This document shows positions 25,424-33,763 of a stretch of DNA of 64,000 bases, piece by piece. Source of the stretch: JAHEKO01 sp965212505 (GTDB lineage Bacteria > Acidobacteriota > Thermoanaerobaculia > Multivoradales > JAHEKO01); the NCBI GenBank assembly GCA_965212505.1, contig OZ243123.1, positions 4,836,001-4,900,000 on the forward strand, given 5' to 3'. The notes beneath the pieces were generated by a model. It was given only the letters and a program-made list of their open reading frames with translations, did not search any database and was not told the DNA's origin. Each line of letters opens with the position of its first letter. The first letter of the stretch is position 1. The position numbers and the translations under genes were made by a program.

Positions 25424-26575
25424 CTAGTCGCCGCCCTGCTTGCGGAAGACCGCTCCTACGTCGTCTCCAAGCACTTCCCACTCGGTGCTTTCCCGTCGAC
25501 GGTTGGGCCCGAACGAATAGACGTAGTCGAAGCGCCGATCGTCGTCGCGCGTGCACTGCACCCAGTAGGGAGAGTTCCAGGGGTCGAGGAAGTAGCGCGC
25601 GCGATCTTCTGGCAACCCCTGCTTCACGAGAGCTGCAAACGCACCCTCATACAGATCGTCCTCGTCGTACTTCTCGACGAAAGAGTAGATCCGCTTGTTG
25701 ATGTGTCGTTTGCCCTGGCAGGCGCCACGGAGAGTGATCATGTCGAGGCGGAGAGCATCGGCTTCGGTCTGAGCGAGCTCGAGCAACTCCGGCGACTGCC
25801 CTCGCAGTCGCTCCGAGGCAATCGTCACGAGAAAACCCCCAACGAGAACAGCCACCCAGCTCGCGAGCACCGCCTTGCGTTGACTCATCGCCGAGGGGCG
25901 TTCGTCGTGAGAACGCCAGACGAGCCACGGGGGCAGCGCGGCGAAGAGGAAGCCGAGGCCCATCATCAGCTCCACCCACTCGCCTGTGAACTCCCAGGCG
26001 TAGTCGGCGTACATCAGGTACGAGACGAGGAAGAGCGGGATGAGTGAAATCGACGGCGGCACGATTGACCAGGTCTGAAGCCTCTTCCGAAGGGTCCGAT
26101 AGAGCAGGAGGAGTGGGAAGACGACGCCGTATCCGAGCAGGATGACCTCGACGGCTAGCTTGCGATAGCCGGTGAGAACGACGTTGTGGAGATTGAACTC
26201 CTGTTGGAAGTTGTTCTCGAGGAAGTAGACCGGCGGGCGGTAGGCGAACACCCTCTGGGCCCAAGAGATCTCTTCCATCGCGACCACGAAGCAGAAGAGC
26301 GCGAGCCCCAGCGGGAACCATTGAATGCGCCCGGTGATCCGCCATTTGCGGACGGCAGCGACGCCGAATAGAACGGCGGCGACGAAGAACGCCAGGAAGC
26401 TTGCCCACTCGAGGGTCTGGTCCTCCTGAACGGCGCGGTAGTAACGATCGGCGTCGTTCTGAAGCAGCAGCCACGCGTAGAGCAGGGTGCCGATCGTCAA
26501 GACGTTGGCGATCAGGGCCGCGATCGGTTCGAGTCGAATCTCGAGATCTGTGGGGGAGTTGCTTCGTGGCGGCAT
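25424..26575 (-). CDS. Multi-pass membrane protein with pseudopilin-like C-terminus
   Basis: ATG 26575 (a GTG at 26587 is an alternative) gives 383 residues. Seven or eight hydrophobic segments cover residues 15-265, with a conserved-looking EEISWAQRVF and FNLHNVVLTG between helices. The soluble C-terminus (about 270-383) contains FLDPWNSPYWVQ and FDYVYSFGPNRRR, which resembles the D-P-W-G-x-P-Y ... F-x-x-x-S-x-G end of type II secretion pseudopilins (GspG), though no pilin leader is present. I do not recognise the membrane part. Divergent from the structured RNA region upstream. Confidence 0.75.
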   Translation of the reverse strand: MPPRSNSPTDLEIRLEPIAALIANVLTIGTLLYAWLLLQNDADRYYRAVQEDQTLEWASFLAFFVAAVLFGVAAVRKWRITGRIQWFPLGLALFCFVVAMEEISWAQRVFAYRPPVYFLENNFQQEFNLHNVVLTGYRKLAVEVILLGYGVVFPLLLLYRTLRKRLQTWSIVPPSISLIPLFLVSYLMYADYAWEFTGEWVELMMGLGFLFAALPPWLVWRSHDERPSAMSQRKAVLASWVAVLVGGFLVTIASERLRGQSPELLELAQTEADALRLDMITLRGACQGKRHINKRIYSFVEKYDEDDLYEGAFAALVKQGLPEDRARYFLDPWNSPYWVQCTRDDDRRFDYVYSFGPNRRRESTEWEVLGDDVGAVFRKQGGD

Positions 26576-26656
26576 ACCGGTTCCCACTCCGAGTTTAGTC
26601 CTCGCGGCCGCCCTCTCGTCTATGAACTGTCACGCAAGACGGAGTCTAAAGCGCCG

Positions 26657-26686
26657 TTGACAATGGGGCTTTCCATCCTTCAACAT
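26657..26686 (+). promoter_or_regulatory. Putative sigma-70 promoter for the structured RNA
   Basis: TTGACA at 26657-26662, an 18-base spacer and CAACAT at 26681-26686. The -35 is perfect, the -10 weak. It would start a transcript near 26693, just before the region that folds into extended stems and ends at the terminator at 26976. Confidence 0.4.
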
Positions 26687-26692
26687 TCTCTT

Positions 26693-26976
26693 CACTGCCA
26701 TTCCGCCTCTCTGCACTTGCTGGAGCTGGCGGCGGTTTCGAGGGTTGTGGGCGGCCTGAGGATCCGGGCGGGGTGGGGCCCGCCGACGAGGGGCACGCCC
26801 AGAGAGGAGGTGGTCCAGTGGTATCTGATAAACCCGGTTTCGTGGAGGTGGCGTCCGACTAGGGACTCTCCACAAACGTCCGTGGCGCAGTCACTGGATG
26901 TCCCCTAGGGGAACCCCACGCCACCGAGACAAACCCAGAGGCCCCGGCTCGCGAGAGTCGGGGCCTCGTTCATTTT
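26693..26976 (+). ncRNA. Unassigned structured RNA candidate of about 280 nt
   Basis: The space between two divergent genes contains no protein gene but strong nested pairing: CCTCTCTG (26706-26713) with CAGAGAGG (26800-26807) enclosing a GGCGGG/CCCGCC hairpin; then a long hairpin with GGTTT/AAACC (26836-26840, 26931-26935), GGTGGCGT/ACGCCACC (26847-26854, 26918-26925), CTAGGGA/TCCCCTAG and ACGTCC/GGATGT, separated by internal loops. It ends in a 13-bp terminator. I find no RNase P, tmRNA or SRP core motif. A 6S-like RNA is possible but not shown. Confidence 0.5.
26938..26976 (+). terminator. Intrinsic terminator of the structured RNA
   Basis: Stem GAGGCCCCGGCTC with GAGTCGGGGCCTC (13 pairs, one G-T), tetraloop GCGA, followed by GTTCATTTT. 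It lies directly before the next gene, which has its own start signals, so it must end an upstream transcript. Confidence 0.8.
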
Positions 26977-27013
26977 CGGGTATACGATGGCGAGCCCGAA
27001 CGGAGTTCGACCG

Positions 27014-27715
27014 ATGATCTTGCGCCTCATCTCTCTTCTTCTTGCCGTTGCACTGATCGGCTGCTCGGGAGCTCCGGCTCCGCAGCCTCTGACTCCGGAG
27101 TCCGAGCCCGAGCTCGCGATTCGCTGGGTGCGAGACGCGGCCGAGTACCGAGCCGCCGTCCTCCAGGCCTACGACCTCGCGACCCACCGGGTCGAGTCGT
27201 TGGCGCCGTCGCGCGAGCGGGGCAGCTGGGCGGTCGTCCTGGACGCCGACGAGACCGTGATCAGCAACCTCGACTACTCGATACGCCGTATCGGAGCGGA
27301 GCCCTCCTGGTCGGAGGAGTCGTGGAACGTCTGGGTTCGAGAAGAGACCGCACCGGCCCTTCCGGGCGCGGTGGAGTTCATCGAGCGGGTGAGAGCGCTC
27401 GGCGGTCGAGTTGCCATTGTCACCAACCGCAGTGATTCTGTGTGCGAAGAGACCGGCAACAACCTCCGAGCGGTCGGCGCGATCTACGACGTTCTCCGTT
27501 GCCGCGTTGCCGAGTCGAGCAAGCAAGCGCGTTGGGATGCGGTCGCCTCCGGCGAGGGCACCGGTCTCGGCCCGCTCGAGATTCTGCTCTGGATGGGCGA
27601 CAACATCCACGACTTCCCCGGACTCGAGCAGTCGTCCGCGAACGACGCGATGAACGAGATCGGAGAGCGCTTCGTCGTCTTGCCGAACCCGCTCTACGGC
27701 TCCTGGGAAGAGTAG
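27014..27715 (+). CDS. HAD-type acid phosphatase lipoprotein, e(P4)-like
   Basis: ATG 27014 (GGAG nine bases upstream) gives 233 residues with lipobox ALIGC (Cys17). The class IIIB HAD core is clear: DxDxT motif VLDADETVISN (Asp77, Asp79), then VAIVTNR as motif II and WMGDNIHDF as motif IV. The pattern and length fit the outer-membrane e(P4)/class C acid phosphatases that dephosphorylate nucleotides such as NMN or 5'-AMP. It ends tail to tail with the hydrolase at 27694, overlapping by 22 bases. Confidence 0.88.
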   Translation: MILRLISLLLAVALIGCSGAPAPQPLTPESEPELAIRWVRDAAEYRAAVLQAYDLATHRVESLAPSRERGSWAVVLDADETVISNLDYSIRRIGAEPSWSEESWNVWVREETAPALPGAVEFIERVRALGGRVAIVTNRSDSVCEETGNNLRAVGAIYDVLRCRVAESSKQARWDAVASGEGTGLGPLEILLWMGDNIHDFPGLEQSSANDAMNEIGERFVVLPNPLYGSWEE

Positions 27716-28755
27716 CGCCCCCAACTCTCGGAGAGCGCGTCGCGCGCCTCCGGGTTGCGCATCGAGAAGTCGCGGTCCCAGCGCGAGTTGCCCGGGATCC
27801 ACTTCCACCAGAACATGCCGTGGACGCTTTCGGCCGACTCGACCCGCTCGAGAGCGACGTCCATCAGGCGCCGCCGGAGTTCACGACTCTCCGGGGTGTC
27901 GTGCATCTCGTACTCCCACGGGGCGATCGCCGCGCGGTGCGAGCGGTTGTAGCCGATCTCGGCAAAGACGATCGGCTTGTCGTGACGACGCGATAGCGCG
28001 TCCAGCGTCGCCAGGGGGCCGTCCCAGGCGCTGCGGATCGCAGCGGTGTCTGGATCGGTACCTCCGCTCAGCGGGAAGTAGGCGTGGACGCCGATGACGT
28101 CCAGGGCGTCCCAGAAGGGGACCCGCTCGAGGGAGTCCCAGTTCGCGGCGTAGAGAATCTGCCCTTTGTAGTGAGTTCGAACGCGCTCGACGATACGGCG
28201 CCACTCGGCCTCGAATTTTGTCGTCCCCTCGAGTTCCACCCCGACCGCGAAGAGCTCGACGCCCGCCTTCTGCGCGAACTTGGCCTGGTCGACGATGTAC
28301 TCCTCGTAGTCTTCGAAGAAGCGCTTCCACGCTGTCTGGTTGTCGCCGAAGTCGATCGCTCCGCGCCATTCGAACGAGCCCCAGTAGGCGAGGTGCGGCT
28401 TCCAGAAGAGCTTCATGCCAGCCTCGCGAACGATCTCGACCGCGCGGTCGAGGTAGCCGGTCTCTGCCGCCTTCCAGTGGCGCACCTCGCCGGACCTGCG
28501 CACGCCGCCGTAGGGGTGAATCGAGATCCATTCGACGCCGAGCTCGGAGAGCTCCTCGACGGTCGTGGTCATCTCGGGCGAGCCCCAGATCTGGCCGAAG
28601 CGCGGGCAGGAGACGATGACGCCGCGCATGAAGTCGCGGTCCGACTCGACGGCCTTCGGCACCGCGTCCGCCCAAGCCGTTGAGCAGCAACAGGCGACCA
28701 CGATTCCCAGAGCCAGCGTTTGGAGCGATCTCGGCACGACAGACACTGTACTCAC
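27694..28755 (-). CDS. Glycoside hydrolase, GH113-like TIM barrel
   Basis: A 353-residue secreted protein with a signal peptide (to about residue 30). The barrel shows WISIHPYGG, FWKPHLAYWG, a first catalytic Glu in VGVELEGTT (Glu174), VIGVHAYFP and a second Glu in IVFAEIGYN (Glu266), then MFWWKWIPG. The two-glutamate layout and the W-K-P-H and E-I-G-Y signatures fit the GH113 mannanase group, but substrate is unproven. The start codon is GTG 28755; an internal GTG nine bases later is also possible. Confidence 0.78.
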   Translation of the reverse strand: MSTVSVVPRSLQTLALGIVVACCCSTAWADAVPKAVESDRDFMRGVIVSCPRFGQIWGSPEMTTTVEELSELGVEWISIHPYGGVRRSGEVRHWKAAETGYLDRAVEIVREAGMKLFWKPHLAYWGSFEWRGAIDFGDNQTAWKRFFEDYEEYIVDQAKFAQKAGVELFAVGVELEGTTKFEAEWRRIVERVRTHYKGQILYAANWDSLERVPFWDALDVIGVHAYFPLSGGTDPDTAAIRSAWDGPLATLDALSRRHDKPIVFAEIGYNRSHRAAIAPWEYEMHDTPESRELRRRLMDVALERVESAESVHGMFWWKWIPGNSRWDRDFSMRNPEARDALSESWGRYSSQEP

Positions 28756-28832
28756 ATACGTCTCAGACCGCTGTTGGGGTTGCGACCCCGGGCAGAAAAG
28801 TCGCGTCCCAAGCGATCCGCTATTCTGATCCC

Positions 28833-29459
28833 ATGCGCGATGGGCAGGGCGGTGAGATCACGCGTCTCTTGGAGCTCCATGCGCAGGGCGACTCCGACGC
28901 TTTCGATCGCGTCGTCGAGCTGGTCTATCCGGAACTGCTCGAGATCGCTCGCCGCCAGCTGCGGAATCAGAATGTCCGCAGAACTCTCGACACGGTCGCG
29001 CTGGTACACGAGGCGTATCTCAGAGCCGCGGAGCCGGGTGAGATCCGATGGCAGAACCGTGGCCAGTTCTTCGGGATCACCGCGCGCGCCATGCGGCGAG
29101 TGGTGGTCGACTGCGCTCGCCGGCACTACGCGCAGAAGCGTGGAGGTGGGCAGAGGGAGCTGACGCTCGACCCTGAGCGCATCGCGGTCGAGGAACAGGC
29201 CGAGTGGATCCTCGACCTCCATCGAGCCTTGAAGAGCCTCTCCGACTTCAACGAGCGGCTCACTCGGGTGGTGGAGTGTCGCTTCTTCGCCGGGATGACC
29301 CAGGAAGAGACGGCCGAGGCTCTCCAGGTCTCTCGTCCGACGGTGCAGCGTGACTGGCTACGGGCGAGGGCGTGGCTTCAGAGGGAGATGGAGGGCGCGT
29401 CGGTCCGCGAGCCCGCGCCTTGGAGAGACCGGGCTCCCGGGGCAGGAGGGAGCCAATGA
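28833..29459 (+). CDS. ECF sigma factor of the TIGR02999 type
   Basis: A 208-residue protein. Region 2: FDRVVELVYPELLEIARRQL and TVALVHEAYLRAAE, FFGITARAMRRVVVDCARR; region 4: GMTQEETAEALQVSRPTVQRDWLRARAWL. It lacks a dedicated anti-sigma neighbour. Such ECF factors (TIGR02999) are typical of Acidobacteria and Planctomycetes and are often followed by a Ser/Thr kinase gene, as here: the stop overlaps the kinase start (ATGA). ATG 28833 sits 6 bases after a TATTCT box, consistent with a leaderless start. Confidence 0.92.
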   Translation: MRDGQGGEITRLLELHAQGDSDAFDRVVELVYPELLEIARRQLRNQNVRRTLDTVALVHEAYLRAAEPGEIRWQNRGQFFGITARAMRRVVVDCARRHYAQKRGGGQRELTLDPERIAVEEQAEWILDLHRALKSLSDFNERLTRVVECRFFAGMTQEETAEALQVSRPTVQRDWLRARAWLQREMEGASVREPAPWRDRAPGAGGSQ

Positions 29460-31933
29460 CGACATCGTCGGACGCCAGTCGAAATCGGCGTATCGACGCT
29501 CTGTTCACACGAGCGTTGGAGCTCGAGGGCGACGAGCGACAGGCGTTTCTCGATCGGGCCTGCAACGATTCGGCCGAGCGGGAGGCGGTCGGAGAGCTCC
29601 TGTGCCTGAGTCGTCAACCGGATCCTCGATTCGACGCAGAGGCGTTCGACGCCCGCGAACTCCTGAGATCGGTGCGTGACGAGACGTCCGTGCGCGGCGC
29701 GCGCGTGGGTGCCTATCGACTCCTGAGGAAGATCGGTCGCGGAGGGATGGCCGTGGTCTACCTGGCAGAACGGGCCGACGGAGAGTTCGAGCAACGGGTG
29801 GCACTCAAGGTCGTTCGCCCCGGCTACGACAATCGCGGCATCGTCCGCCGTTTCGAACGCGAACGCCAGATCCTCGCGTCGCTCAGTCATCCGAGCATCG
29901 CCCGTCTTCTCGACGGCGGCTGCACCGACGACGGTACGCCCTACTTCGTTATGGAGTACGTCGAGGGGGAGCCGATCGATCGCTATTGTGAGCAGAGTGA
30001 GCTCGACCTCGAACAACGGCTCCGACTGTTCATCGTCGTCGCCAGGGCGGTGCAGTACGCGCACCGTAACCTGATCCTCCACCGCGATCTGAAGCCGTCG
30101 AACATCGTGGTGACCGCCGACGGTGAAGTGAAGCTGCTCGACTTCGGCATCGCAAAGCCGATCGCCGAAGACGAGGAGACGCTGGAGCTCACGAAGCCCG
30201 CGGAGCGGTTCTTGACGCCGCGGTGGTCGAGTCCCGAGCAGTTTGCAGGGGAGAGGGTCACGACAGCGTCCGACATCTACCAGCTCGGGCTCCTTCTCTA
30301 CCGCCTGCTCACCGGTGGCCTGCCGTTCGCCAGCGAAGAGGCGCCCGCTGAACTCGCGCAGGCGATTCTGCACGCGGAGCCTGAGCGTCCGAGTGCGGCG
30401 GTTGTGCGACGAATCGCCGGAGGGGCTGGATGGCGTCGGGCGCGGCGCCTCGAGGGAGACCTCGACACCCTCTTGATGGCCGCACTGCGCAAGGAGCCGG
30501 AGCGGCGCTACGCTACCGTCGAGCAGCTCATCGCGGACATCGAGAACTACCTCGACGGCCGCGCTCTGAGTGTGCGCCCCGACGCGTGGGGCTATCGTCT
30601 GAAGAAGTTCGTTCGACGCAATCTGGCGGCGACCGCGATGGTGAGCCTCGTGTTGGCGCTGCTCGTCGGTTATGCGGTGACGATGGCGGTGCAGGCGAAC
30701 CGCCTCGCGCGCGAGGCGGCGAAGACCGAGCGGGTCAAGAACTTCCTCACCGAGCTCTTCTCACAGGCCAATCCGGAAACCGCGCGCGGCAGTGATTTTT
30801 CCGTGACGGATCTCGTCCGGTGGGGCGCCGTACGGGTGCGCGAGGAGTTCGGCGACGAACCGGAGATTCGGGCGGAGCTGCTGTCGATGCTCGGAGCTCT
30901 CTACGTTCGAATGGGGCGCTACGACGTCGCGGAGTCGTTGCTCTCCGAGGCGATGGAGGCGGCTCCGCTGGGTGAGGGAACGGTTTCGAACCAGACCGTG
31001 CAGACGGCCAGAAGCCGAGCCGAAACGCTTCACTATCTGAACCTCTTTGCCGAGTCGGAACGGCTCTACCGGCTGATCCTCGCGCAGGATCTGAGTCCCC
31101 TGGAAGGACCGGCAGCAGTCCGCGGAGGTGTTCGAGCGGAGCTCGCCGATCTACTCCATACGCGAGGTCGCTACGCCGAGGCCGAGGCTGAGCTACACGA
31201 TGCGATGGCCGACCTGCGTCGGGTGGGTGCTCGCTCACCGGACCTGGTCAAGGCGCTCCGCGACCTGGGCAACGTCCAGCGCGATCGCGGTGATCTCCGT
31301 GCGGGCGAGGCGAGCTACCGCGAGGCGTTACGCCTCGCGGACGAAATTCACGGAATGGCGGAACCGCAGGCGGTGATCGTGCGGACCTATTTTGGTCAGC
31401 TATTGATCTCGAAGGGTGACTACGAGGGTGCGGAGGCGCTCCTGATGGCGGCGCAGAGTGCCACCCGTGAGATCTACGCAGAGGAGCACTCCGTCGAAGG
31501 GATGCTCGAGCGCACGATCGGGTTGCTCAGACTGCGACAGGGGCGCTTGGAAGAGGCGCGCAGTCACCTCGAGCGAGCCAGGGGTATGCATCGGCGACTC
31601 CTCGGCGAGAATCAGACGCAGACGCTTCGCTCTCGAGTCCTGCTCGCGGAGTTGTCGCGGCAAGAGGGAGACCTCCGCGGTGGACGAGATCAGGCGTCGC
31701 GAGCTCTCCGGGCACTGGAGGAGAAGGGCCTCGGACAACATCGCGACGCCTTCTCCGCACTCGCGGTCATGGCTCGCTCTTATCTCGACGAGGGGCGCGA
31801 CGAGGAGGCCGAACCGTTCCTTTGGCGTGGCGTCGAGATCGGCGAGGCGCAGTTTGTCTCGACCGATCCCGCGACGATCGCGATCAGGGAGTTGCTGTCG
31901 ATCAACCCGGACACAAACCCGAGCCGCGAATAG
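29456..31933 (+). CDS. Transmembrane Ser/Thr protein kinase with TPR sensor
   Basis: The 825-residue kinase starts at ATG 29456 after GGCAGGAGGG and overlaps the sigma factor stop by four bases. Kinase domain about 86-370: glycine loop GRGGMAVVYLA, Lys118, HRDLKPSN (Asp211), DFGIA (Asp229) and an activation segment ending TPRWSSPEQFAG. One membrane helix at about 392-412 leads to TPR-type helical repeats to the C-terminus. Pairing with the ECF sigma suggests the kinase senses a signal and modifies the sigma factor or a partner; this is inference from gene order. The end overlaps the DUF1566 gene tail to tail. Confidence 0.92.
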   Translation: MTTSSDASRNRRIDALFTRALELEGDERQAFLDRACNDSAEREAVGELLCLSRQPDPRFDAEAFDARELLRSVRDETSVRGARVGAYRLLRKIGRGGMAVVYLAERADGEFEQRVALKVVRPGYDNRGIVRRFERERQILASLSHPSIARLLDGGCTDDGTPYFVMEYVEGEPIDRYCEQSELDLEQRLRLFIVVARAVQYAHRNLILHRDLKPSNIVVTADGEVKLLDFGIAKPIAEDEETLELTKPAERFLTPRWSSPEQFAGERVTTASDIYQLGLLLYRLLTGGLPFASEEAPAELAQAILHAEPERPSAAVVRRIAGGAGWRRARRLEGDLDTLLMAALRKEPERRYATVEQLIADIENYLDGRALSVRPDAWGYRLKKFVRRNLAATAMVSLVLALLVGYAVTMAVQANRLAREAAKTERVKNFLTELFSQANPETARGSDFSVTDLVRWGAVRVREEFGDEPEIRAELLSMLGALYVRMGRYDVAESLLSEAMEAAPLGEGTVSNQTVQTARSRAETLHYLNLFAESERLYRLILAQDLSPLEGPAAVRGGVRAELADLLHTRGRYAEAEAELHDAMADLRRVGARSPDLVKALRDLGNVQRDRGDLRAGEASYREALRLADEIHGMAEPQAVIVRTYFGQLLISKGDYEGAEALLMAAQSATREIYAEEHSVEGMLERTIGLLRLRQGRLEEARSHLERARGMHRRLLGENQTQTLRSRVLLAELSRQEGDLRGGRDQASRALRALEEKGLGQHRDAFSALAVMARSYLDEGRDEEAEPFLWRGVEIGEAQFVSTDPATIAIRELLSINPDTNPSRE

Positions 31934-32552
31934 TGATCCAGACGCCTTCTTTGCTCTTTTCGACCCCGCCGGGCTGCCCCTCGCAGAGTTCGTAGGCAAT
32001 TGCTCGCGTCGGAGCCGTTTCGTCGGTTTGAGCGGTCCAGAGGACCGTCATGGCATCGAGGCCGATCCAAGAGGTGGGTCCAGTCGCCATGCAAGCGCCG
32101 CCAGGGTTGTTGGTCAGGGACGGGGCGTTGCCAGGATTGCTGTCGCACGGAGACGAGCCGGTACATCCCAGCACATCTCGCGCGAACCCAACGAGCATCT
32201 CGAGTTCTCGGGCGGTGGGGAGGCACCAGTCTCCGGGCTGAGAGCCGTCGGTGAGCCCACACATGCCGTCTTGGAGCTCCCCGGCCGCCTTGTGGGCGTC
32301 CCACCAGTTCGCCGGTCCGAGGCAGTTCGTCTCCAGGAGCCAGACGCTGCCTGTCGCCGTGTCCAGCAGAGTGCCGTTGCCGCACTCGACGAGACGGTGC
32401 TCGCGGTCGCTGTCGGCCGCGCCCGGATAGCAGCGTCCGTCGGACTTGGTCTCGACCAGGCGGGCTCCGACACGGATGGCATCTTCCTGGCCGGAAGCAC
32501 CGCTCGGAGCGAATGCGAAGAGAAGCAGGAGCGCACAGGCGGTTCTCGTCAT
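31902..32552 (-). CDS. Secreted DUF1566-type protein
   Basis: A 216-residue protein with a signal peptide (ALLLLFAFAPSGASG). It contains DTATGSVWLLETNCLG, then WWDAHKAAGEL, DWCLPTARELEML and a C-terminal W-T-A-Q strand, the pattern of DUF1566/Lcl-C domains (C-type-lectin-like fold) common in secreted bacterial proteins. Several cysteines probably form disulfides. Last gene of a three-gene leftward operon, 2 bases after the S74 protein stop. Confidence 0.8.
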   Translation of the reverse strand: MTRTACALLLLFAFAPSGASGQEDAIRVGARLVETKSDGRCYPGAADSDREHRLVECGNGTLLDTATGSVWLLETNCLGPANWWDAHKAAGELQDGMCGLTDGSQPGDWCLPTARELEMLVGFARDVLGCTGSSPCDSNPGNAPSLTNNPGGACMATGPTSWIGLDAMTVLWTAQTDETAPTRAIAYELCEGQPGGVEKSKEGVWITIRGSGLCPG

Positions 32553-32554
32553 CG

Positions 32555-33763
32555 TCAGTTCCCCTTTGCTCGGGATTCACGTTCTTGCTCGAGGGTTCGC
32601 AGCCGGTCGAGAAGCGCGTCGAGCTTGCGCTCGAGTTCGAGCCGCTCGCGACGCTCCCTCTGCAGCTCGTTGAGCAGCATGGCGGGGAGCACGTGGTATC
32701 GAACCGAGTCGGGTTTGCCCTCTGCGTCGTAGGCCACGAGCTCCGGGTAGATCTCGGCGACCTCCTCGGCGATCAGGCCGTACTCGACCGGTCGCGGTCC
32801 GTCACCCGCAGCGTCCTCGGTATAGCGGAAGGTCACCGGCCGGAGCGTGAGGAGTCCGGCCGAGGTGTCGCTCATCCCGTGGATCTCTTCTTTGAAGCGT
32901 CTCGACGAGCTCACTGTTCCGAGTCGGCCGAGCGATCCAACGAGAACAGAGATGCCGTTGGCGACCGTGGTTCCGCGAACGCCTGCGAGAAAGGTCGCCG
33001 TGTGACGGGCGGTGTCTCCGATGCGAATCGTCGCGTCGTCGCCGTTGCCGGCCGGGCTGCCGAGGAAGATGTTGTAGTCGCCGATGCCGATACCACCGCT
33101 GAAGGCGCCGATCGCGATGTTGCCGTCGCCTGCCGTACCCGCCTCGGCCTGCCACCCGATCGCCACGCTGTAGTTCGCCACCGTGATCTCCGAGCCCGCC
33201 AGCGAGCCGATTGCGACGTTCGCGGCTCCCCCGTTCGCCCGGTACATCGCAGACCGGCCGACGACAGTGTTGCCAGCGCCAGAAGTGTTGTTCAGAAGCG
33301 CGTTCATGCCGACTGCGGTGTTCTCCGACCCATCGAGGTTGAGGAAGCCGGCGCCGCTGCCGAGCATCGTGTTGTTCGATCCGGCCTCGTTGTAATAGAG
33401 GCTTTGAGAGCCCACCGACGTGTTGAAGCGGCCGCTTGTCGTGTTGCGCATCGCCCAGTGACCGACGGCCGTGTTCAAGATGCCGTCGTAGGCCATCGGG
33501 GCGTCGGGGGTGACATTTCGGAGCGCGTCGATTCCGACACCGAAGTTGCGATGGGCTGTGTCTGCGTTGAGCAAGAGTTCGTCGCCGAGGAAGATGCTGC
33601 CGCCGAGGACGAGGTCGTCTTCGATCTCGAGGGACGGCTCCGGTGTCGGTGAGCTTGTGGAGCCCTCCGATCGCCCGTCCGCGTGAGCCGACGAGGCGAG
33701 GTGCGCCAGTGCGAGAAGAAGCGAGAGCCGAAGAGCCAGGGCGGAGCTTCGAAACCGCGTCAC
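32555..33763 (-). CDS. Secreted S74-type fibre protein (shorter paralogue)
   Basis: A 402-residue protein with signal peptide (ending SSAHA). Residues about 60-270 are YadA-head-like repeats (NTAVGHWAMRNTTSGRFNTSVG, shortened: N-x-A-x-G-x-x-A-L-x-N-x-T). The C-terminal 120 residues form a peptidase S74 intramolecular chaperone: SSSRRFKEEI with the Ser-Lys pair, PVTFRYTED, YGLIAEEVAEIYPELV and LPAMLLNELQ, then a coiled coil. In phage tail fibres this domain trimerises the shaft and then cuts itself off. Start is GTG 33763, overlapping the upstream paralogue's stop by four bases (GTGA). Confidence 0.85.
   Translation of the reverse strand: MTRFRSSALALRLSLLLALAHLASSAHADGRSEGSTSSPTPEPSLEIEDDLVLGGSIFLGDELLLNADTAHRNFGVGIDALRNVTPDAPMAYDGILNTAVGHWAMRNTTSGRFNTSVGSQSLYYNEAGSNNTMLGSGAGFLNLDGSENTAVGMNALLNNTSGAGNTVVGRSAMYRANGGAANVAIGSLAGSEITVANYSVAIGWQAEAGTAGDGNIAIGAFSGGIGIGDYNIFLGSPAGNGDDATIRIGDTARHTATFLAGVRGTTVANGISVLVGSLGRLGTVSSSRRFKEEIHGMSDTSAGLLTLRPVTFRYTEDAAGDGPRPVEYGLIAEEVAEIYPELVAYDAEGKPDSVRYHVLPAMLLNELQRERRERLELERKLDALLDRLRTLEQERESRAKGN

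Noticed and set aside
26693..26976. Structured region considered as RNase P RNA, tmRNA or SRP RNA
   Set aside because: The conserved cores of these RNAs (RNase P P4 block, tmRNA TPsiC arm, SRP GGAAG/AGCAGCC loop) are not present.
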